A stretch of DNA of 32,389 nucleotides from DASQVO01 sp035640715 (GTDB lineage Bacteria; Actinomycetota; Actinomycetes; Streptosporangiales; Streptosporangiaceae): NCBI GenBank assembly GCA_035640715.1, contig DASQVO010000054.1:1-32389 (forward strand), read 5' to 3'. The notes below the pieces were generated by a model, which made no database searches, was not told where the DNA came from, and saw only the letters and a program-made list of their open reading frames with translations. Shown here one piece after another: positions 8,567 through 16,926 of this stretch. Position 1 is the stretch's first letter, and the number at the start of each line of letters is the position of its first letter. A program made the translations under genes and the position numbers.

Positions 8567-8839
8567 TTACGCGGGCCTACGCCCGGCTGACCGGGCCGGG
8601 GCGCGGCCCAGCGAGGCACGGGCCCGCGCCAGCCCCTCGGCCACCTCCGCTTCGGTCAGCGGGCCGTTCTCCCGCTCCCACTCGGCGATCGCCTGCCGCC
8701 CCGCCTCCAGCTTGAGCCGGTGTGCCGCCGTCTCCGCCAGCCAGCCGCTGAAGCTGGTCCCCTCTGCCCGGGCAGCCTGCTCAACCGCCTTCGCCAGATC
8801 AGGCGGCAGCGATACCGAACGCTTCTCACGCTGAGCCAT
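8567..8839 (-). CDS. ribbon-helix-helix antitoxin, VapB-like
   Basis: 90-residue protein starting MAQREKRSVSLPPDLAKAVE, the beta-strand plus two-helix start of ribbon-helix-helix antitoxins. It ends in an acidic then Arg/Ala-rich tail that would wrap the toxin. It sits just before the PIN toxin in the same orientation, the usual antitoxin-first order, and should repress its own promoter. The ATG at 8839 is chosen because the RHH strand begins there; an ATG-like extension to 8869 adds ten unlikely residues. Confidence 0.85.
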   Translation of the reverse strand: MAQREKRSVSLPPDLAKAVEQAARAEGTSFSGWLAETAAHRLKLEAGRQAIAEWERENGPLTEAEVAEGLARARASLGRAPARSAGRRPA

Positions 8840-8889
8840 AACATGATGGTAGTACAGCCGGTACGACAATTGTCTGGCATGAGTTCACA

Positions 8890-9026
8890 ACTCGACGGGG
8901 ACATCACCGGCAGGCCGCTGGCACGTGTCCTGGTACCGGGTATCCGGGTGCTTCATCGATGACGAACGCCGCCGTATCGAGGTAGTCACCATCGAACACC
9001 GCTCTGACGCCTACCGGCCGCGGTAG
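8890..9026 (+). pseudogene. remnant of a RelE/ParE-type toxin
   Basis: The frame ending at the TAG 9024-9026 reads WYRVSGCFIDDERRRIEVVT and then IEHRSDAYRPR, the C-terminal half of a RelE/ParE toxin (typically W-R-V-R...DY-R-V...I-DDE...V...HR...Y). Part of the preceding helix (QLDGDITGRPLARVL) appears in another frame just upstream. The gene is truncated at the 5' side and frameshifted. It lies directly upstream of the VapBC-like pair on the opposite strand. Confidence 0.5.
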
Positions 9027-9047
9027 CCACGCCACTAATGGCTCCGA

Positions 9048-10874
9048 TCATGGCTCGGCGGGGCTGGCGTCTTTCCACAGGTGCCGCAGAAGCCAGGCCG
9101 CTGCCTTGGGCTGGCGGTCGCGGGTGAAGACTCCTTTATGGTTGCCGCCGGGCCGGTGCACCGCCTGGGCGGTGGCGAAATCGGCGAAGTTCCACACGTG
9201 CTCGCCGATCACCTCTGGGATCCGCCGGAAGACGCGCAGCGACATCGCGATCAGCGCCGCCTGGTAGTCCTCTGACCACACGGCCGGGGGCAGCGCGTGC
9301 AGGCCCGGCAGAGCGTCGGCGCCGAACTCGGTCACCAGGATGGGCTTGCCGTGCCGGGCCCACGCCCGGAGCTCATCCTCGAGGTCCCGCTCGGCCGCTT
9401 CCAGGTCACCGGTGCCGGCGTACCAGCCGTAGTAACGGTTCACGCAGATCAGGTCGAACAGGTCGGTCACGACGTCCAGGTCAGGCGGTGCCGTCGCGAC
9501 GTTCGCGAAGCAGACTGGGCGGGACGCGTCGAGTTCTCGCGCGGCGGCCACCAGCGGCGCGAAATAGCCGCGGGCGGCCGGCTCGGCGGTGTCGGGCTCG
9601 TTCGCGATCGACCATGCGATCACGCTCGGGTGGTTGCGGTCGCGGGCGATGAGTTCACTGATGGCGGCCAGGTGTGCCGCGGCCGCCTGTTCGCCGATCG
9701 CATCCGGGCCGAACGTGCGCGCGCCATGGTCCCCCATGTGCCCGAGGCTCAAGTGCAGGCCGACGGCGGGGACCTCGTCGATCACGAGCAGGCCCTGGCG
9801 GTCGGCGTAATCGAGGACCTCTTCCGCGTAGGGGTAGTGGGAGGTCCGGAACGAGTTCGCGCCGATCCACTTCAGCAGCGCGAAGTCGCGGACCATCCGC
9901 GCATCGTCGTGGCCCTTGCCGCGCAGTGCCGCGTCCTCGTGCATACCGAAGCCATGGAGCCGGACCGGCTGCCCGTTGAGCAGCAGCCGGGCACCCGCCA
10001 CCTGGACCGTCCTGATTCCCACCGGCAGCGAGTATTCGTCTGCGCCATGCACGACATCCAGCCGGTACAGGTACGGATCGGCGGGACCCCAGGGCCTCGC
10101 CGCGGGGACGGTCAGCACGCCGTCGGGGCCGGCTGCATCGGCGACCGCCTCCCCCGCCGCATCCCGCAGCACAACCGACGTCATCCCAGCCCGGACGGCG
10201 CCTGGCACCCCGGTGTCCCCGGCATCTTCCAGCGCCCCGGCGTCGCCGGCGACCTCGACGTGGTAGGTCACGCGGCCCGCCCCGGTCCGCGGGTCGTAAT
10301 CGGTGCTGATCGAAACGTCGGCGACATAGCTGCGCGGGGTCGCGTACAGCCACACCGACCGGTGCAGCCCCGAATAGTTGAAGAAGTCGTGGAAGTACCG
10401 CTGCTTCCGGCGCCCGCCGCCGCCAGGCGAGATGACGCCAGGCGGGATCGTCGCCATCGTCAGCTCGTTGCTGACCCGCACCGTAATGCGCAGCGGCTCG
10501 CCGCAGCGGGCCTGGGCGGTGATGTCCGCCTCGAACGGCGTGTAGCCGCCGGCATGGCGGGCGACCTCGGTATCGCCGGCCCACAGGGTGCCATGGTGCG
10601 TCGCCGCGTCGCACCGCAGGACGATGCGCCTGCCCTCCCATGACGCGGGCACCCGCACGTCGCGCTGGTACCACACATCTCCGACGTGCTCCCGCTCGTC
10701 CACGTCGGTCACGAGGTCGTTGTAGCTGGCCGGGACCGGCATCTCGCGGGCGTCGCGCAGCGGCGCCGTCCACCAGCGGCCGGCCGTGCCCTCGGCGCCG
10801 GGGTCGAACCGGAAGCGCCACAGCCCGTCGAGCCGGCGGCAGTCCCGGCTACGGCTGTCCCTCGGCGCCAGCAT
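9048..10874 (-). CDS. uidA: beta-glucuronidase, glycoside hydrolase family 2
   Basis: 608-residue GH2 enzyme that hydrolyses beta-D-glucuronides. A jelly-roll sugar-binding domain (about 1-185), an immunoglobulin-like domain (about 185-295) and a TIM barrel (about 298-605) can be followed. The acid/base is E426 in SIANEPD, the nucleophile E516 in TEFGADALPGLHA. The N-x-K pair N578/K580 in GGNHKGVFTRDRQPK is the known contact with the glucuronate carboxylate and separates GUS from beta-galactosidases. There is no signal peptide, so it is cytosolic. It is divergent from a sugar importer and a GH1 beta-glucosidase, suggesting that imported glycosides carry glucuronic acid. GGAGGGAG lies upstream of the ATG. 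It is probably co-regulated through the shared intergenic region. Confidence 0.92.
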   Translation of the reverse strand: MLAPRDSRSRDCRRLDGLWRFRFDPGAEGTAGRWWTAPLRDAREMPVPASYNDLVTDVDEREHVGDVWYQRDVRVPASWEGRRIVLRCDAATHHGTLWAGDTEVARHAGGYTPFEADITAQARCGEPLRITVRVSNELTMATIPPGVISPGGGGRRKQRYFHDFFNYSGLHRSVWLYATPRSYVADVSISTDYDPRTGAGRVTYHVEVAGDAGALEDAGDTGVPGAVRAGMTSVVLRDAAGEAVADAAGPDGVLTVPAARPWGPADPYLYRLDVVHGADEYSLPVGIRTVQVAGARLLLNGQPVRLHGFGMHEDAALRGKGHDDARMVRDFALLKWIGANSFRTSHYPYAEEVLDYADRQGLLVIDEVPAVGLHLSLGHMGDHGARTFGPDAIGEQAAAAHLAAISELIARDRNHPSVIAWSIANEPDTAEPAARGYFAPLVAAARELDASRPVCFANVATAPPDLDVVTDLFDLICVNRYYGWYAGTGDLEAAERDLEDELRAWARHGKPILVTEFGADALPGLHALPPAVWSEDYQAALIAMSLRVFRRIPEVIGEHVWNFADFATAQAVHRPGGNHKGVFTRDRQPKAAAWLLRHLWKDASPAEP

Positions 10875-10900
10875 TGCTCAGCCAACTCCCTCCAGAGCAT

Positions 10901-10935
10901 GTAACAGGCCGGTCCGGAGCCCGTAACATACCGGT
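10901..10935. promoter_or_regulatory. paired 13-bp direct repeat in the divergent promoter region
   Basis: GTAACAGGCCGGT (10901-10913) and GTAACATACCGGT (10923-10935) match at 11 of 13 positions. Their starts are 22 bp apart, two helical turns. They sit between the divergent beta-glucuronidase and sugar-transport genes, a good position for the operator of a regulator controlling both. The ROK protein at the end of the transport operon is the natural candidate, but that link is inferred. Confidence 0.45.
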
Positions 10936-10964
10936 CACCATGACACAACGAGCCTGTCAGGACC

Positions 10965-10993
10965 TTGACAAGGACTTAGCACAAACCTTAAAT
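10965..10993 (+). promoter_or_regulatory. putative -35/-10 promoter of the sugar-transport operon
   Basis: A perfect TTGACA (10965-10970) is followed after 17 bp by TTAAAT (10988-10993), four of six to the -10 consensus. It is in an unusually AT-rich patch that also holds the palindrome TAAATTTA (11001-11008). It lies about 45 bp before the binding-protein start, whose ribosome site GAGGAG is at 11024-11029. Confidence 0.5.
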
Positions 10994-11038
10994 CAGATCA
11001 TAAATTTAGTAGGCCTCACGGAAGAGGAGCTACTGCCA

Positions 11039-12346
11039 GTGCGTATGATCCGTGTCTCCGCTATCGCCGCGGCGGCCACCACTTTGCTGACGCTGACGGC
11101 GTGCGGCGGTGGAACCTCGACCGGCCCCGGCGGTAACAGCAGTTCAAACAGCATCACCTACTGGGCGAGCAATCAGGGCGCCAGCCTGCAAGCTGACTAT
11201 TCGGTTCTCAACCCCGAGCTCGCCAAGTTCAAGCAGCAGACCGGTATCACCGTCCACCTCCAGGTGATCGGCTGGGCCGACCTGCTGAACCGCATCCTGG
11301 CCGCCACCACCACCGGCCAGGGCCCCGATGTGGTCAACATCGGCAACACGTGGTCGGCCTCGCTCCAGGCGACCGGCGCGTTCCTGCCGTTCACCGGCAG
11401 CACCTTCAACCAGGTCGGCGGGGAGAGCAAGTTCCTCACCTCGGCCCTCGGCTCCACCGGCGCGGCCGGCAAGCCGCCGACCGCGGTGCCGCTCTACTCC
11501 CTGGCCTACGCCCTGTACTACAACAAGGCCATGTTCAAGGCGGCCGGGATCGCCAGCCCGCCCGCCACGTGGAGCGAACTGGTCGCCGACGGCAAGAGGC
11601 TCACCCACGGGAGCCAGTACGGCCTGGCTGTTGAGGGCGCGAGCATCCCGGAGAACATCCACAACGTCTTCATCCTGTCCAAGCAGAACGGCGCTAGCTT
11701 CTTCGACTCGGCCGGCAACCCGACCTTCACCACGGCCGGGAACGTGGCGGCCGTCCAGCAGTGGGTCAACTTCATGGGCGCGGACCATATCGTCAACCCC
11801 GGCGACGCCCAGTACGACCAGAACCAGTCGCTGTCGGACTTCGCGAAGGGCAAGGCGGCCATGCTGCTGTGGCAGGCCGCGGGCACCGCGCTCAAGGCGG
11901 ACGGGATGGCCTCCGGCGCGTACGGCGTCGCACCGGTCCCGGTCGAATCCGGCACGCCCAGCTCGTCGAACCCGGACTCCATGGTGGCCGGGATCAACCT
12001 CGCGGTGTTCAAGGACTCCAAGAACCAGGCCGCCGCGCTCAAGTTCGTCAAGTTCATGACGAGCCAGGCCGAGTCGGCCAAGCTCAACGGCGAATATGGG
12101 TCCATTCCGCCGGTCACCTCCGCGCTGACGGCCACCCCGGCCGCCAATCAGGAGCAGACCGTGCTGCGCAACGTGCTGAGCAGCAGTGCCGTAGCCCTGC
12201 CGCAGGTGCCGAAGGAATCGCAGTTTGAGACGGTCGTCGGCACCGCGGTGAAGAATCTGTTCGCCGACGCGGCGTCCGGGAAGCCGGTCAGCGCCGCGAC
12301 CGTGAAACAGCAGCTCTCCAGTGCCCAGCAGCAGATGGGAAGCTGA
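11039..12346 (+). CDS. sugar ABC transporter solute-binding lipoprotein
   Basis: 435-residue family-1 extracellular solute-binding protein of a CUT1 sugar importer. The signal sequence ends in a lipobox (LTLTAC, lipidated Cys22), so it is anchored to the outer face of the membrane. A Gly/Ser linker and a typical bilobal body follow (DVVNIGNTW near the start, later FAKGKAAMLLWQ and the hinge MVAGINLAVFKDSKNQ). The GTG at 11039 is chosen because GAGGAG lies nine bases upstream; an ATG at 11045 is also possible. The preceding open frame is antisense to the beta-glucuronidase. It is the first gene of a binding protein-permease-permease-glucosidase operon. The substrate is probably a beta-linked oligosaccharide, inferred from the enzymes alongside. 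Confidence 0.93.
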   Translation: MRMIRVSAIAAAATTLLTLTACGGGTSTGPGGNSSSNSITYWASNQGASLQADYSVLNPELAKFKQQTGITVHLQVIGWADLLNRILAATTTGQGPDVVNIGNTWSASLQATGAFLPFTGSTFNQVGGESKFLTSALGSTGAAGKPPTAVPLYSLAYALYYNKAMFKAAGIASPPATWSELVADGKRLTHGSQYGLAVEGASIPENIHNVFILSKQNGASFFDSAGNPTFTTAGNVAAVQQWVNFMGADHIVNPGDAQYDQNQSLSDFAKGKAAMLLWQAAGTALKADGMASGAYGVAPVPVESGTPSSSNPDSMVAGINLAVFKDSKNQAAALKFVKFMTSQAESAKLNGEYGSIPPVTSALTATPAANQEQTVLRNVLSSSAVALPQVPKESQFETVVGTAVKNLFADAASGKPVSAATVKQQLSSAQQQMGS

Positions 12347-12355
12347 GGGCGGCTG

Positions 12356-13357
12356 GTGACGGTCAGTCTCCGCCGCGACGCGCCCCCGGCCGGCCAGGAC
12401 GCCGGCCGGGGGCGCGGCCCCTCATCGCAGCCGTGTTCGGTCCGCATACTCAACCAGATCCGCAAAGGCGGCCTGCCGTACCTGTTCCTGCTGCCGGCCC
12501 TGCTGCTCGAGCTCCTCATTCACTTCGTCCCGATGTTCTTCGGGATCCTGATCAGCTTCAAGCAGCTCACGCTGTTCTTCATCCGGAACTGGCAGGGCGC
12601 GCCCTGGGCCGGGCTCGGCAACTACCGCATCGCCGTGGACGTCAATGGCGCGATCGGCAGCGCGCTGCTCCACTCGTTCCTGGTCACCTGCGGCTTCACC
12701 GTGCTGGCGGTCGGGTTCTCCTGGCTGTTCGGGACCGTCGCGGCGATCCTGACCCAGGACAGCTTCCGGGGCCGGGCGGCGCTGCGCACGATCTTCCTCA
12801 CACCGTTCGCGCTCCCCGTGTACGCGTCGGTCATCATCTGGTCGTTCATGTTCCAGTACAACAACGGCCTGGTGAATGACCTCCTGCACAACGTGCTCGG
12901 CATTACCAGCAAGCCGTCCTTCTGGCTGCTCGGGCACAACAGCTTCTTCGCCCTGGTCATCATTTCGGTCTGGCGCAACTGGCCGTTCGCGTTCTTGTGC
13001 GTGATGGCCGGCCTGCAGGGCATCCCGCGCGAGCTCTATGAGGCCTCGGCGATCGACGGAGCCGGCATCTGGCAGCAGATCCGGCGGATCACGATGCCGT
13101 CGCTGCGGGCCGTCAACCAGGTCCTGGTGCTGGTCCTGTTCCTGTGGACCTTCAACGACTTCACCACGCCGTACGTGCTCTTCGGCGCCTCGGCGCCGAG
13201 CCCGGCGGACGTCATTTCCGTTCACATCTACCAGGCCTCGTTCATTACCTGGAATTTCGGTGAGGGTTCGGCGATGTCCGTGCTGATGCTGATCTTCCTG
13301 CTCCTGGTGACCGCCGTGTACCTGACCGTCACGTCCCGCAGGAGGAAGAATGCGTAG
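12356..13357 (+). CDS. sugar ABC transporter permease, MalF-type
   Basis: 333-residue inner-membrane permease with about six hydrophobic segments from residue 39 on. The cytoplasmic EAA loop (EASAIDGAG from 229, followed by ITMP ending at P248) contacts the ATPase. The GTG start lies nine bases after the binding-protein stop, and the ribosome site GAGGG overlaps that stop, so translation is coupled. The first about 35 residues are a polar leader. No ATPase gene is present; such CUT1 importers in actinomycetes share MsiK encoded elsewhere. Confidence 0.93.
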   Translation: MTVSLRRDAPPAGQDAGRGRGPSSQPCSVRILNQIRKGGLPYLFLLPALLLELLIHFVPMFFGILISFKQLTLFFIRNWQGAPWAGLGNYRIAVDVNGAIGSALLHSFLVTCGFTVLAVGFSWLFGTVAAILTQDSFRGRAALRTIFLTPFALPVYASVIIWSFMFQYNNGLVNDLLHNVLGITSKPSFWLLGHNSFFALVIISVWRNWPFAFLCVMAGLQGIPRELYEASAIDGAGIWQQIRRITMPSLRAVNQVLVLVLFLWTFNDFTTPYVLFGASAPSPADVISVHIYQASFITWNFGEGSAMSVLMLIFLLLVTAVYLTVTSRRRKNA

Positions 13358-14213
13358 GCGCCACCGCGGGCTGAACGCGCCGCCGCTGTCGTTCATCTGG
13401 ACCCGGCGGATCGTGCTGACGGCACTGACCATCTTCGCGCTCGTCCCGGTCTACGTGATGATCAGCAGCTCGCTCAAGCCACTGCAGGACGTCACCGGGA
13501 CGTTCCGCTGGATCCCCTCGCCGATCACACTGTCCCCCTACCACGACATCTGGTACACGGTGCCGCTGGCCCGGTACTTCATGAACTCGCTGATCGTGTC
13601 GGCTTCGGCGGCCGCCCTGTCGGTCGCGGTGGCCATCTTCGCCGCCTACGCGGTCAGCCGCTACGGGTTCCGCGGCAAGCGGATCTTCACCGTGGCCGTG
13701 CTGTCGACCCAGATGTTCCCGGGGATCCTCTTCGCGCTCCCGCTCTTCCTGATCTTCGTCAGCATCGGAAACGCCACCGGGATCGCGCTTTACGGCTCGC
13801 GCGGCGGCCTCATCATCACCTACCTCACGTTCTCCCTTCCCTTCGCCATCTGGATGCTGAGCAGCTATTTCGAGTCGGTGCCGCAGGCGCTGGACGAAGC
13901 CGCGCTGGTGGACGGCTGCGGGCCGGTCCGCGCCCTGTTCCGCGTGGTCATCCCGTCCGCGATGCCCGGCATCGTCGCGGTCACCATCTACGCGTTCATG
14001 ACCGCCTGGGGCGAGGTGCTGTTCGCCTCGGTGATGACCAACAACACCACCCGGACGCTCGCCGTCGGGCTCGCCGACTACTCGACGCAGAACAACGTCT
14101 ACTGGAACCAGATCATGGCCGCGTCCCTGGTGGTCAGCGTGCCCGTGGTCGCCGGCTTCCTCCTCATGCAGCGTTACCTCGTGACCGGCCTCACCAGCGG
14201 GGCGGTCAAGTGA
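13350..14213 (+). CDS. sugar ABC transporter permease, MalG-type
   Basis: 287-residue second permease of the same importer, with six predicted membrane segments. The EAA loop reads DEAALVDGCG (182-191) and continues to VVIP. Its ATG overlaps the end of the first permease by eight bases, so the two are translationally coupled and should form the transmembrane heterodimer. The large periplasmic loop (about 45-75) and C-terminal cytoplasmic tail are of ordinary length. Confidence 0.94.
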   Translation: MRRRHRGLNAPPLSFIWTRRIVLTALTIFALVPVYVMISSSLKPLQDVTGTFRWIPSPITLSPYHDIWYTVPLARYFMNSLIVSASAAALSVAVAIFAAYAVSRYGFRGKRIFTVAVLSTQMFPGILFALPLFLIFVSIGNATGIALYGSRGGLIITYLTFSLPFAIWMLSSYFESVPQALDEAALVDGCGPVRALFRVVIPSAMPGIVAVTIYAFMTAWGEVLFASVMTNNTTRTLAVGLADYSTQNNVYWNQIMAASLVVSVPVVAGFLLMQRYLVTGLTSGAVK

Positions 14214-15610
14214 GCCTTACGACAGAAAGGCGGTCGATGGACGACCTCAGCTTGCTACCAGCCGACTTCATCTGGGGCGTGGCCACCTCGGCTTACCAGA
14301 TCGAGGGAGCGGTCACCGAGGACGGCAGGTCGCCATCGATCTGGGATACCTTTGCCCACACCCCCGGCAAGGTCGCCCGGGGCGACACCGGGGACGTCGC
14401 CTGCGACCACTACCACCGCTGGCCCGAGGACATCGGGATCATGAAGCAGCTCGGCGCCAGCGCGTACCGCTTCTCGATCGCCTGGCCCCGGGTGCAGCCC
14501 GGTGGCGACGGGCCGGTGAACGCCGCCGGGCTCGCGTTCTACGACCGGCTGGTCGACGCGCTGCTGGACGCCGGCATCACCCCGTACCCGACGCTCTATC
14601 ACTGGGACCTGCCGCAGGCGCTTCAGGACCGGGGCGGCTGGGCATCGCGGGAGACCGCCGAGCGGTTCGCCGCCTACGCGTCTGTGGTGGCCGACCGCCT
14701 CGGCGACCGGGTGACCGACTGGGTCACGCTCAACGAGCCGCGCTGCTCCGCGTGGATCGGCCATCTCGAGGGCCGCCACGCGCCGGGCCTGACCGACATC
14801 GCGATTGCGGTGCCCGCCGCCTACCACCTGCTGCTCGGCCACGGCCTGGCCGCCCAGGCCGTGCGGGCCGCCGCGCCGGGCGCGCGCGTCGGCATCGTCA
14901 ACGTGCTCAGCACCTGCGAGCCGGCCAGCGACCGGGATGAGGACGTTGAGGCGGCGGCCCGCTTCGACGGGCACGTCAACCGGTGGTGGCTGGATCCGAT
15001 CCACGGCCGCGGCTTCCCGGCCGACATGCTCAAGATCTACGGCGTCGACCTGCCCGAGCGGCCAGGAGACCTGGAGACGATCGCCGCGCCGCTGGACTGG
15101 CTGGGCGTCAACTACTACTCCCCCAGCGTCATCACCGACGATCCGGCCGGCGGCCCACCGCAGGCGAAGGAGACCGCGCCCGCCGCGGGCGTGCCGGAGA
15201 CCATGCTCCACTGGGAGGTCCGCCCCGACGGCCTGGAGCGCGTGCTCGTGCGGCTGGCCAGGGAGTACGCGCCGCGGCAGGTGTATGTCACCGAGAACGG
15301 CTCCGCATGGGCCGATACCGTCGCCCCGGACGGCCAGGTTCACGACGCGGAACGGGCACGCTACCTTGAGGAGCATCTCGCGGCCTGCGGCCGGGCGGCG
15401 CGGCGCGGCGTTCCGCTCGCCGGGTACTTCGCCTGGTCGCTGCTCGACAATTTCGAGTGGGACTACGGGTACGACGCGCGGTTCGGCCTCGTCTACGTCG
15501 ACTATGCCACGCAGCAGCGATCGGTGAAGGACAGCGGCCGCCGCTACGCCAGCATCATCGAGTCTCACCGGAAGCAAGCCTCCAGGCCGGCCGTGGGCAG
15601 CTCAACCTGA
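14210..15610 (+). CDS. beta-glucosidase, glycoside hydrolase family 1
   Basis: 466-residue cytosolic GH1 enzyme that hydrolyses beta-glucosides such as cellobiose or aryl glucosides. FIWGVATSAYQIEG starts the barrel. The acid/base is E176 in TLNEP, the nucleophile E362 in VYVTENG, and the aglycone/glycone-site segment SLLDNFEWDYGY is near the end. The GTG at 14210 overlaps the permease stop. An internal ATG at 14237 has a better ribosome site (AGAAAGG, seven bases upstream) and starts the protein at the usual distance from the barrel, so it may be the true start. Its place in the transport operon makes it the enzyme for the imported sugar. It could also accept galactosides or fucosides; specificity cannot be read from sequence. 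Confidence 0.93.
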   Translation: MSLTTERRSMDDLSLLPADFIWGVATSAYQIEGAVTEDGRSPSIWDTFAHTPGKVARGDTGDVACDHYHRWPEDIGIMKQLGASAYRFSIAWPRVQPGGDGPVNAAGLAFYDRLVDALLDAGITPYPTLYHWDLPQALQDRGGWASRETAERFAAYASVVADRLGDRVTDWVTLNEPRCSAWIGHLEGRHAPGLTDIAIAVPAAYHLLLGHGLAAQAVRAAAPGARVGIVNVLSTCEPASDRDEDVEAAARFDGHVNRWWLDPIHGRGFPADMLKIYGVDLPERPGDLETIAAPLDWLGVNYYSPSVITDDPAGGPPQAKETAPAAGVPETMLHWEVRPDGLERVLVRLAREYAPRQVYVTENGSAWADTVAPDGQVHDAERARYLEEHLAACGRAARRGVPLAGYFAWSLLDNFEWDYGYDARFGLVYVDYATQQRSVKDSGRRYASIIESHRKQASRPAVGSST

Positions 15611-15655
15611 TCCGCTCCCGCCATCCATGCTGACCCGCTCCCGCCGTCACGGCGG
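15608..15655. repeat. direct repeat and small dyad after the GH1 gene
   Basis: TGATCCGCTCCCGCC (15608-15622) recurs as TGACCCGCTCCCGCC (15631-15645), 14 of 15 matching. It is followed by the dyad CCGCC-GTCAC-GGCGG (15641-15655). The dyad may act as a weak terminator for the transport operon. The repeat could be an operator for the next gene. Confidence 0.4.
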
Positions 15656-15679
15656 CACCACGAGTCACTTTCGCAGGCA

Positions 15680-15690
15680 CTTATTATAAG
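15680..15690 (+). promoter_or_regulatory. palindromic AT-rich site before the ROK regulator gene
   Basis: CTTAT-T-ATAAG is a perfect odd palindrome 18 bases before the ROK start, in an otherwise GC-rich stretch, followed by another ATGTAAG. It could contain a -10 element and an autoregulatory operator. A loosely similar AT-rich segment lies before the sugar-binding protein (about 10985-11010), which would fit one regulator binding both sites. Confidence 0.4.
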
Positions 15691-15708
15691 ATGTAAGCGA
15701 ATGGGGAC

Positions 15709-16926
15709 GTGATGCCGGAGCGAAGACGATGGACTGTCCGGGATCTGCGCCGGGACAACCGGTCGGTGCTGCTCTGGTCGCTCTACTTCGACCAGCCGTG
15801 CAGCCGCCAGGATCTCAGTGAGGCAACCGGGCTGAGCTCGGCCTCGGTCAGCAACGTGATCCGTGAGCTGATCCATGAAGGCATCGTGATCGAGGCCGGC
15901 TCGGTTGATTCCGACGGCGGGCGCCCCCGCGTCCTGCTGCGGATCAACCCCGACTACGGATACGTGATTGGGATCGATGTCGGTGAGACGCGCATCCGCG
16001 TCGAGTTGTTCGACCTGACCATGACCGTGCGCGCCAACGCCGACTATCCACTGGATCCGCGGGAGCACGGAGTCGACGTGGTCGTCGACCGGGTCCTGAC
16101 CTGCGTGGCGGCGGTGCTGGCCGACAGCGGGGTCGCGCCGGCTTCCATCCTCGGCGCCGGCGTCGGGGTACCCGGCGTGGTGGAGCGGGGCTCCGAGGTG
16201 CTCCTGCACGGGCAGACATACGGCTGGGACGCGGTGCCGCTGGAACGGCTGCTCCGGTCCGGCACCGACCTGCCGCTGTACATCGACAACGGCGCGAAGA
16301 CGATGGGCCAGGCCGAACTGTGGTTCGGTGCGGGGCAGGGCGCCCGGCATGCCGTGGTCTGCCTGATCGGTTCCGGCGTGGGCGCGAGCATCATCGGCAG
16401 CGCCGCCGCCGGCCGCGGCGCTACATCCAGCGGGGCCGAATGGGGCCACACGACGATCATGGTCGGCGGCCGTGAATGCCGCTGCGGATCGCGCGGATGC
16501 CTTGAGGCCTATGTCGGTGCCGAGGCGATCCTGGACCGCTACGGCCTCCCGTTGCCCGGTGACGACGAGGAGTCGGCGCTCGCCGCCCTCATCGGCGCCG
16601 CCGCGACCTCGCCCCAGGCGGCGAAGGTGCTCGACGACACCGCCCTCTACCTGGGCGTTGGCATCGCCAACCTGATCAATCTGTTCAACCCCGGCCAGAT
16701 CATCCTCGGCGGCTGGGCCGGCCTGCTGCTCGGCGGCCACATGCTGCCTGCCATCCGCGCGGCGGCCCGCCAGCATGCCCTGAGCCATCCATTCGCCGCG
16801 ACCACGATCGGCCTGGGCCGCCTAGGCCCGGACGCGGTCGCTCTCGGCGCAGCCACCCTCCCCATCCAGGCCTTCCTCAACGGCACCGCGGCCCCCTCCG
16901 CGCGGCGCATCGCCCGCAGTGTCTAG
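15709..16926 (+). CDS. ROK-family transcriptional regulator
   Basis: 405-residue repressor-type ROK protein. An N-terminal winged helix-turn-helix (about 31-62: SRQDLSEATGLSSASVSNVI) is joined to a sugar-kinase-like fold (GIDVGETRIR at 88-97). EWGH (244-247) and the zinc-binding ROK motif CRCGSRGC (257-264) are present. The segment that carries the catalytic Asp in ROK kinases (DND) reads IDNGAKTMG here, so it should sense sugar rather than phosphorylate it. It lies 98 bases after the GH1 gene, with its own AT-rich promoter region, and probably controls the transport operon and the divergent beta-glucuronidase. Its stop shares the palindrome CTAG with the stop of the convergent hydrolase gene. 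Confidence 0.92.
   Translation: MMPERRRWTVRDLRRDNRSVLLWSLYFDQPCSRQDLSEATGLSSASVSNVIRELIHEGIVIEAGSVDSDGGRPRVLLRINPDYGYVIGIDVGETRIRVELFDLTMTVRANADYPLDPREHGVDVVVDRVLTCVAAVLADSGVAPASILGAGVGVPGVVERGSEVLLHGQTYGWDAVPLERLLRSGTDLPLYIDNGAKTMGQAELWFGAGQGARHAVVCLIGSGVGASIIGSAAAGRGATSSGAEWGHTTIMVGGRECRCGSRGCLEAYVGAEAILDRYGLPLPGDDEESALAALIGAAATSPQAAKVLDDTALYLGVGIANLINLFNPGQIILGGWAGLLLGGHMLPAIRAAARQHALSHPFAATTIGLGRLGPDAVALGAATLPIQAFLNGTAAPSARRIARSV

Noticed and set aside
9297..10643. Long plus-strand frame opposite the beta-glucuronidase
   Set aside because: Antisense shadow; the minus strand carries a complete GH2 enzyme with catalytic residues.
12422..13432. Minus-strand 336-residue frame across the first permease gene
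   Set aside because: Asp/Gln/Arg-rich low-complexity shadow of membrane-segment codons.
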